Of a stretch of 21,281 bases of DNA, positions 14,531-21,281 are shown one piece after another (positions within the stretch are counted from its first letter, which is position 1; every line of letters starts with the position of its first letter). The position numbers and the translations under genes were made by a program. Under the pieces are notes generated by a model. That model had not been told where the DNA came from and made no database searches. It saw only the letters and a program-made list of their open reading frames with translations. Origin of the DNA: JBBRYK01 sp038237665 (lineage in GTDB: Bacteria; Actinomycetota; Thermoleophilia; Gaiellales; Gaiellaceae); assembly GCA_038237665.1 (NCBI GenBank), contig JBBRYK010000043.1, positions 1 to 21,281 of the forward strand, given 5' to 3'.

Positions 14531-15351
14531 CACTCGTCGGGCGTGAACCAGCGACCGCCGGCGGAGAAGCCGCCGTCGACGACGATCGTCTGGCCGGTCA
14601 GGAACGAGCCGGCGTCGGAGGCCAGGAGCTGGCACGCGGCAACGAGCTCGTCCGGCCTTCCGGGGCGCTTCCACGGGACGCGGTTCAGCAACCATCGGCG
14701 CTGGTCGGGGTGTTCCCAGATCGGCGCGGCGAGCGGCGTATCCATGAAACCGGGTGCGATCGCGTTCGCGCGGATCCCTGCCGAGGCCCACTCGAGGGCC
14801 ATCACCCGCGTCAGGTTCGAGAGCGCGGCTTTCGCGGGGGCGTAGACCGAGATCTGCTCGAGAGCGTAGATCGAGCTCAGCGAGCTGATGTTGACGATCG
14901 CGCCACCGCCTCGTTCGGCCATCGCGCGAGCGGCGGTCTGCGAGAGGAAGTATGGGACTCGCAGGTTGACGTCGGTGATCAAGTCCCACGTCTCGCGATC
15001 CATCTCGAGGATCGGCATCCGACGGTTGACGGCGGCATTGTTGACGAGGATGTCGAGCGCGCCGAATCGTTCGACGCATGCGCCGACGATCTGCTCGGCG
15101 GCCTCTGCGGCCTGCAGGTCTGTCGCGAGCGTCTCCGCCTCGATCCCCGCCACGTCCAGGGCCGAGCGCACCTCGGCCAGCCCGTCGCCGTCGAGGTCGG
15201 TGAGGAGCACCTTGGCCCCGGCGGCGCCGAGCCCGGCGGCGAGCCAGCGCCCGATGCCGCCGGCGGCGCCAGTGACGACGGCCGAGCGCCCTTCGAGCGA
15301 GAAGAGATCGCCCGGCCGGAGCGAGGCGATCCCCGCGGCGTCGAAGGTCAT
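14530..15351 (-). CDS. Short-chain dehydrogenase (gluconate 5-dehydrogenase-like)
   Basis: A 273-residue classical SDR: TGAAGGIG at 27-34, NNAA at 104-107, Ser156/157 (NISSL), Tyr170 and Lys174 (YAPAK). An extra 20 N-terminal residues (ending DLFSLEGRSA) are usual for gluconate 5-dehydrogenase and 2-keto-3-deoxygluconate/fuconate dehydrogenase relatives. The end (TGQTIVVDGGFSAGGRW) is also typical. In this operon it may oxidise a 2-keto-3-deoxy acid to the diketo acid that the FAH protein would cleave, as in L-fucose breakdown; this is inference. ATG at 15351 overlaps the preceding stop (ATGA). It shares no close similarity with the SDR at 8783-9541 beyond family motifs. Confidence 0.88.
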   Translation of the reverse strand: MTFDAAGIASLRPGDLFSLEGRSAVVTGAAGGIGRWLAAGLGAAGAKVLLTDLDGDGLAEVRSALDVAGIEAETLATDLQAAEAAEQIVGACVERFGALDILVNNAAVNRRMPILEMDRETWDLITDVNLRVPYFLSQTAARAMAERGGGAIVNISSLSSIYALEQISVYAPAKAALSNLTRVMALEWASAGIRANAIAPGFMDTPLAAPIWEHPDQRRWLLNRVPWKRPGRPDELVAACQLLASDAGSFLTGQTIVVDGGFSAGGRWFTPDE

Positions 15352-17306
15352 GCCTCGACTCGGGCGACGGCGTACGGCTTCAGCTCGAGCTCGAGCTTTC
15401 CGCCCTGGACGGTGGCCGACTCGGCCCGAGCGCGGAAGCTCTCCGGGTCGTCACCGGCCTCGACCGCGGTTTCCTCGTCGAGGACGCGGAGCGTTACATC
15501 GCCGTCCGGCAGGGATCCGACGACGACTCGCTGCCGCTGCGGGGTCAGGTTTGCGACGAGGACTCGCAGCCGCTCCCCGTCGCGCAGCGCGAGCGCCTCG
15601 ACGGCGAGCGGCCTGGTCGAGCGGCTCGAGACGACCTCCGCCTCCTTCGCCTCGCCGAGGTCGGCGAGCACGTGGTAGAGCGGAAACGCGGCTCCGGGGC
15701 GCGAGTGGAAGGGCTCGGGGCTTCCCTGCTCCGCCTCGACGACTCCTCGCCAGCCGGACGTCTCGAAGTACGTGGCCGATTCCGACCCCGCCTCGGCGAG
15801 TGACTTCGCGCTTGCGAGCGTCCAGGCCGCGCCGAGGAGGGAGGACTGTCTCGGGTCGACCTGGGCCGGCAGCTCGCCCGGCTCGGGCTCGGGTTCGGGG
15901 CCGGTGGCGACCGGGTTGTAACGCTGATTGAACGTCACGGGGCCGACGTGGACAGGTAGGCCGGCCGAGAATGCTTTCGCCGACCGGACCGTCTCGCCGT
16001 GCACGGATGGGGTTTCCATCACGGAGGTGTCGTCGGCCGCGTGGACGGTCGCGTTCAGCGCGTAGCAGACCCCGTCGACCGCCCCCAGGTCGGGGCGCGT
16101 CCGGTTCACCTCTGTGAAGAGCGCGTTCGAGCCGCCTGCGAACGGCGCCCCCCGAACGGCGCCGGTCAGCCGCTCCCGCGCTAGCCGGACCGAGTCGCCG
16201 CCCGTCGAGTGCTCCCCCTCCCGAAAGACGAGCACCCGTGCGACCGGAACGTCCGTCTGCCCGAGGGCCGCGGCAAGCGCGTCCAGCGCGCCCTCGGCAT
16301 CCTCGTCGAGGAACACCGCGAGCTCGAGTCCGCATTCGAGCGTCCGCGCCGTCTCGACGGCGCGGGTGAGCTCTGCGCGCCAGTCGGCGGCCAGCTTCAG
16401 CTCGACCCGGAGGTGGTCGGGCCGGAGGATGCGAAGAAGCTCGGCCTCCCGCGCGGTGAGAGCGCTGCCGTGGCTGGCCTGCCCGAGGCCGATCTTCGGC
16501 AGCGGCCCGACCGGGGGGCCGAGCTCGATGCGAACAGGTGGCTCCCCAGGAACGGCAGACCGCCGGCCCTCTCCGAGAAGCGTCAGCCGGACCCGCTGAT
16601 CGATCCGCATCCCCGGCTCGGCTCGGTGGGGATAGCCGAGCTGGAGCGGAGTCGAGTACGTCTTGAAGGACGCGTCCGTCCAGTTACGCTGATCCTCCAT
16701 TTCGAAGAGGTCGCCCTGGAGCTCGAAGCGGGCGGTGAGCCCGTCCGCGACCTCGATCTCCAGTTCCTCGAACGACGGGAAGATCGGCTTCGGGAAGCCA
16801 GCCTCCCACAACTGCGGCCCGATCGTGTCCGGGAGCCGGTCGGCGAGCGGCCCGCCCGGAGTCCGAGCGCGGTAGGGGCGAGCGGCATTCTCGGCGGGGT
16901 GGAGGATGCAGAAGCCGATCCGGTTGTAGAGGAAAGCGGTCTCCGCGACTCCCGCCAGCGAGTAGTCGATCGATCCGTCGGCGGCACCGATCAGCTCGCC
17001 GCGCCAGCGGAAGTCGATCTCGTGCTGCCGGTGGCGAGCGTCGAACGACAGCCGGAACGAGTCGCCTTGCTCGTCGACCTCGAGCTCGCTGATCTCGATC
17101 GGAAGCGTGCCCCAGTTCTGGTCGCGGACAGCGACGTACAGGCGGCGAACGAGCTCGACCTCGCCGGTGCGAACGTAGCGGAGATCGACGCCCTCGAGCT
17201 CGACCTCCACGGGGCCGGCACGGAGCTTTCGACGCGTGATCGGCGGGTCGTCACGGCCGTGCAGGACACGGTACAGGCCGGATGTCGTGGCCCCGGCATC
17301 CGTCAT
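15348..17306 (-). CDS. D-apionate lactonase-like protein (beta sandwich, TIM barrel, beta domain)
   Basis: A 652-residue protein that I recognise as resembling the D-apionate lactonase (ApnL) group. It has three parts: an N-terminal beta-rich domain (about 1-260) with NRIGFCILHP at 128-137 and EMEDQRNWTDASFKTY at 202-217, a central barrel-like domain (about 270-540) with YALNATVHAADDTSVMET at 415-432, and a C-terminal beta domain (about 560-652). The family opens D-apionolactone to D-apionate in apiose breakdown; the overall fold recalls glycoside hydrolases, so a glycosidase is the main alternative. No signal peptide is visible, hence cytoplasmic. ATG at 17306 has AGGTGG upstream. A longer open frame continues to 17861 but would run through the divergent kinase gene. 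It heads the long minus operon, 12 bp from the kinase start. Family assignment is from memory of motifs; the substrate may differ from apionolactone. Confidence 0.65.
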   Translation of the reverse strand: MTDAGATTSGLYRVLHGRDDPPITRRKLRAGPVEVELEGVDLRYVRTGEVELVRRLYVAVRDQNWGTLPIEISELEVDEQGDSFRLSFDARHRQHEIDFRWRGELIGAADGSIDYSLAGVAETAFLYNRIGFCILHPAENAARPYRARTPGGPLADRLPDTIGPQLWEAGFPKPIFPSFEELEIEVADGLTARFELQGDLFEMEDQRNWTDASFKTYSTPLQLGYPHRAEPGMRIDQRVRLTLLGEGRRSAVPGEPPVRIELGPPVGPLPKIGLGQASHGSALTAREAELLRILRPDHLRVELKLAADWRAELTRAVETARTLECGLELAVFLDEDAEGALDALAAALGQTDVPVARVLVFREGEHSTGGDSVRLARERLTGAVRGAPFAGGSNALFTEVNRTRPDLGAVDGVCYALNATVHAADDTSVMETPSVHGETVRSAKAFSAGLPVHVGPVTFNQRYNPVATGPEPEPEPGELPAQVDPRQSSLLGAAWTLASAKSLAEAGSESATYFETSGWRGVVEAEQGSPEPFHSRPGAAFPLYHVLADLGEAKEAEVVSSRSTRPLAVEALALRDGERLRVLVANLTPQRQRVVVGSLPDGDVTLRVLDEETAVEAGDDPESFRARAESATVQGGKLELELKPYAVARVEA

Positions 17307-17318
17307 ACAGTCCACCTT
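17298..17318. promoter_or_regulatory. Divergent control region between lactonase-like and kinase genes
   Basis: Only 12 bp separate the two ATG codons. ATCCGTCATAC at 17298-17308 and ACC at 17314-17316 match, with identical spacing, the sequence at 3494-3512 in the binding-protein promoter (13 of 14 compared positions). TACAGT at 17306-17311 lies 7 nt before the kinase ATG and could be its -10. AGGTGG on the minus strand is the ribosome binding site of the lactonase-like gene. Confidence 0.45.
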
Positions 17319-18611
17319 ATGACACCCCGGAGCGGCGACCAAGCGCCCCTGATCGTCCTCGACGACGACCCGACCGGGACGCAGGCGATGGCCGATACGC
17401 CGGTGCTGCTCGAGTGGGATGCAGAGCGCCTGGTGGCGGCGGCTTCCGGGTCGCGCGCGGTCCATCTGCTCACGAACTCGCGCGCGCTTGCTCCCGACCG
17501 GGCGTACGCCGTCGTTCGGCGTGCGGCCGACACGGCGGCCGAGGCGCTCGGCACGCCGCGGCTCCTCCTGCGCGGCGACAGCACGCTCCGCGCCCACCTG
17601 CTCGAGGAGTACCTCGCCGTCCGCGACGCGCGCTTCGGCGGGCGCCCCGTGCCGCTGCTCCTTGTCCCCGCACTGCCCGCGGCCGGGCGCGTGACCATCG
17701 GCGGCGTCCACCTGATCGAGCGCGACGGGGTGCGGATTCCGCTCCATGCGACCGAGTACGCGCAGGACGGGGACTTCGCCTACTCCAACGCCTCGCTCGT
17801 GGCCTGGGCGGACGAGCGTTCGTCGGGCCGTCTCCGCGCGGACGACGGCCGCGAGATCCACCTCGCCGAGCTCCGCTCAACCGATAGCGCAGTCGTTCGC
17901 GACGCCCTTGTCGACCTCCAGGGGCAGGCAGCCGTGGTCGCTCCCGACGCGGAGACGATCGGCGATCTCGAAACGATCGCGGCGGGGCTGCGCAGCGCCG
18001 AGGCCGACGGCGCCGAGGTGGTCGTACGCTCCGCTCCGACCTTCGCGGGCGTCCTGGCAGGAAACCTCGCGCGCGGGCCGGCTCGCGCGCCTCGCGGCCG
18101 GCGCGTTCTCGTCGTCTGCGGCTCCTATGTTCCGACGACGACCCGGCAGCTGACCGCCCTCGTCGACCGGCATCCGGGCAGCCTCGTCGAGGTCGACGTG
18201 CTGAAGCTCGACTCGGCCGGCCGGGCGAGCGAGGCGGAGCGAGCCGCAAGGGAGGCGGAATCACGCCTCGACGGCGCGGGCCTTGCGGTCCTGGCGACGC
18301 CGCGCGATCGGCCGGCTGCCGCGAGCACGCTCGCGGCCGGCGAGCGGATCGCCGAGAGCCTCGCCGGTATCGCCGGCGCAATCCGCGCTCCGGACGTGGT
18401 CGTAGCGAAGGGCGGAATCACGTCGGCTGTGACTGCCCGGGTCGGTTTTGGTGCGGCCAGCGCCCGCTGCGTCGGGCCTCTGGTCGACGGCGTCGCGCTA
18501 TGGTCGCTCGATCGACCCGGCGGCTCCGTCCTTCCATTCGTTGTCTTTCCCGGCAACGTCGGGAGCGACTCGGCCCTGCTCGAGGTCGTCGAGCTGGTCC
18601 GGGCGGCCTGA
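17319..18611 (+). CDS. Four-carbon acid sugar kinase family protein (DUF1537, OtnK-like)
   Basis: A 430-residue two-domain kinase. The N-terminal domain has DDDPTGTQ at 15-22, RGDSTLRAH at 85-93 and PALPAAGR at 117-124; the C-terminal nucleotide-binding domain has AKGGITS at 363-369 and FPGNVG at 410-415. Characterised relatives phosphorylate 3-oxo-tetronates, threonate/erythronate derivatives or 3-oxo-isoapionate. The gene is divergent from the apionate-lactonase-like gene and overlaps a class II aldolase (TGATG), so a kinase-aldolase step on an oxidised sugar acid is likely. An open frame extends upstream to 16209 inside the minus gene, but ATG at 17319 gives the family N-terminus and lies 7 nt after TACAGT. 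Which acid it uses is open. Confidence 0.88.
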   Translation: MTPRSGDQAPLIVLDDDPTGTQAMADTPVLLEWDAERLVAAASGSRAVHLLTNSRALAPDRAYAVVRRAADTAAEALGTPRLLLRGDSTLRAHLLEEYLAVRDARFGGRPVPLLLVPALPAAGRVTIGGVHLIERDGVRIPLHATEYAQDGDFAYSNASLVAWADERSSGRLRADDGREIHLAELRSTDSAVVRDALVDLQGQAAVVAPDAETIGDLETIAAGLRSAEADGAEVVVRSAPTFAGVLAGNLARGPARAPRGRRVLVVCGSYVPTTTRQLTALVDRHPGSLVEVDVLKLDSAGRASEAERAAREAESRLDGAGLAVLATPRDRPAAASTLAAGERIAESLAGIAGAIRAPDVVVAKGGITSAVTARVGFGAASARCVGPLVDGVALWSLDRPGGSVLPFVVFPGNVGSDSALLEVVELVRAA

Positions 18612-19429
18612 TGCGTGCGCGATTCTCCGAGCTGCTGGCGGAGGCGGCTGTGCGCGAAGGCGCCGTCGGGGCGTTCACCTGCTACAACCTCGAAACCGCG
18701 ATCGGCGCTCTCCGGGCAGCCGAAGAACGCGGCCGGGGGACGATCTTGCTCGTATCGAAGCAGAGCTTCGCCGCCGCAGGTGGCGACCTACTTCTCCGGG
18801 CGCTTGTCGCGGCCGCCGACACAGCCCCTACACCAGCCTGCGTGCAGCTCGACCACGTCTCCGATCCGGGGACGATCGAGCGCGCGTTCGCGCTGGGTGC
18901 CGGGGCCGTCATGGCCGACGGCTCGAAGCTTCCGCTGCAGGAGAACGTTCGCCTCGTCCGGGCGGCCGGCGCCCTCGGCCAGGTCGAGGCCGAGCTCGGT
19001 GGTATCGAAGGAGACGAGGACGTTGCGGCTGCGGTCGCCGGCGGCGCCCTGACCGACCCGGCGGAGGCCGCCGCCCTGGTCGACGAGGCGAGCGTTGCCT
19101 GCCTCGCCGTCTCGATCGGAAACGTCCACGGCCTCTATGCGGCGCCGCCCTCACTGGATTGGCCGCTGCTCGAGGCGATCCGGGATCGCGTGGAGCTCCC
19201 GCTCTCGTTGCACGGCGCGTCGGGCCTGCCGGACGAGGACGTCCGGCGGGCGATCTCGCTCGGAGTCAGGAAGGTGAACGTCAACACCGAGTTCCGCGAG
19301 GCCTATCTCAGCGTCAGCGAGGAGTGGCTCGACCGGGTCCGCGCGGGCGCCCGGGTCCTCGAGCTCAACCAGGCGCAGATCGCTGGGATCGCCGACGTTG
19401 CCGGCCGCAAGCTCGACGTGCTTGGATAG
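18611..19429 (+). CDS. Class II fructose-bisphosphate aldolase family protein
   Basis: A 272-residue ketose-bisphosphate aldolase-type TIM barrel (FbaA/GatY/KbaY superfamily). The zinc and active-site signatures are QLDHVSD with Asp81-His82, EAELGGIEGDED at 126-137, GNVHGLY with His173, LHGASGLP with His201, and KVNVNTEFREAY at 221-232. It should cleave a phosphorylated keto sugar or sugar acid to a triose phosphate or dihydroxyacetone phosphate plus an aldehyde or acid. The ATG overlaps the kinase stop by 1 nt (TGATG) and no clear ribosome binding site is seen, indicating coupling to the kinase, whose product is the natural candidate substrate. It is not likely to be the housekeeping glycolytic enzyme, given this context and its short length. 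Confidence 0.88.
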   Translation: MRARFSELLAEAAVREGAVGAFTCYNLETAIGALRAAEERGRGTILLVSKQSFAAAGGDLLLRALVAAADTAPTPACVQLDHVSDPGTIERAFALGAGAVMADGSKLPLQENVRLVRAAGALGQVEAELGGIEGDEDVAAAVAGGALTDPAEAAALVDEASVACLAVSIGNVHGLYAAPPSLDWPLLEAIRDRVELPLSLHGASGLPDEDVRRAISLGVRKVNVNTEFREAYLSVSEEWLDRVRAGARVLELNQAQIAGIADVAGRKLDVLG

Positions 19430-19435
19430 GAGCGG

Positions 19436-21139
<1,704 letters not shown>

Positions 21140-21281
21140 ACGGAAGTTTTCGGGCTGATTGAGGCTTGATTCCGCTGTTGCGGCGGGATTGAGTCTTCGT
21201 TGGGCGCTGTGGTGTGGTCAAGAGTCCGTCCGATCGTTCTGCGACTCTGCCGTTTATGAAGAGGGATAGTGGCGCGATGCA
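21140..21281. other. Non-coding tail, possible leader of a further gene
   Basis: No gene is recognised. Base composition becomes visibly less GC-rich. GATTGAG(G/T)CTT occurs at 21157-21167 and again at 21187-21197, exactly 30 bp apart. GATAGT at 21265-21270 lies 6 nt before an ATG at 21277, the same arrangement as before the genes at 168 and 1212; another in-frame ATG is at 21256. A new plus-strand gene, or the end of a mobile element, may begin here, but too little is visible to decide. Confidence 0.35.

Noticed and set aside
14263..15678. 471-codon plus-strand open frame across the SDR region
   Set aside because: Arg/Ser-rich antisense product spanning three genes; no family similarity.
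16209..17318. Upstream extension of the kinase reading frame
   Set aside because: It lies antisense to the lactonase-like gene, and the kinase family N-terminus starts at 17319.
17307..17861. Upstream extension of the lactonase-like frame
   Set aside because: It overlaps the conserved N-terminal kinase domain antisense; ATG 17306 has AGGTGG upstream and begins the recognisable protein.

Overview
This is a strongly GC-rich window in which nearly every base is coding. Genes are tightly packed, often with 4-nt ATGA or GTGA overlaps and GTG or TTG starts, and at several operon heads a -10-like hexamer sits only 6-9 nt before the start codon, as expected for leaderless mRNAs. Together with the gene families, this suggests a high-GC actinomycete, perhaps of the Thermoleophilia (Solirubrobacterales/Gaiellales) type. 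That placement is inference; no rRNA or other marker gene is present.

Layout. Bases 1-132 hold the start of a RidA-like gene (minus). A D-2-hydroxyacid dehydrogenase follows at 168-1178 (plus). Bases 1212-7774 form a plus-strand transport operon: zinc alcohol dehydrogenase, MalK-type ATPase, Tat-exported solute-binding protein, two MalF/MalG-type permeases and a putative lipoprotein alpha/beta hydrolase. Bases 7772-7938 are a long imperfect inverted repeat flanked by TA, which also carries the stop codons of the two convergent genes beside it. A minus operon follows (SDR 9541-8783, then a xylose-isomerase-like TIM barrel 8772-7936). Divergent from it is a plus pair, a 3-hydroxyacyl-CoA/gulonate-dehydrogenase-like enzyme and an extended SDR (9570-11422). 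A long minus operon (17306 down to 11613) encodes a D-apionate-lactonase-like protein, an SDR, a ketopantoate-reductase-like protein, a metallo-beta-lactamase-fold protein, an FAH-family hydrolase and a cupin, followed by a decayed D-2-hydroxyacid dehydrogenase tail. Divergent from it, with 12 bp between start codons, is a plus operon (17319-21139): DUF1537 acid-sugar kinase, class II aldolase and IlvD/Edd dehydratase. The last 142 bases are a less GC-rich non-coding leader, possibly of another gene.

Function. Apart from the RidA fragment, the genes read as one carbohydrate or sugar-acid catabolic island: ABC import, oxidation to a lactone, lactone opening, then two possible exits. One is dehydration, oxidation and FAH-type cleavage, as in the non-phosphorylative L-fucose/L-rhamnose routes. 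The other is phosphorylation and retro-aldol cleavage. Seven intact dehydrogenase/reductase genes from five families are present, but no transcriptional regulator. The substrate cannot be read from the sequence. The lactonase-like protein points to a branched or acidic sugar (D-apiose/D-apionate is the characterised precedent), but I see no RuBisCO-like protein, so the known kinase-RLP branch does not fit as it stands.

Regulation. By eye, two intergenic sequences look like recurring operators: a 22-bp element at 1183 and 14509, and ATC(G/C)GTCATAC-N5-ACC at 3494 and 17298. An unlinked regulator could co-ordinate the operons through them.
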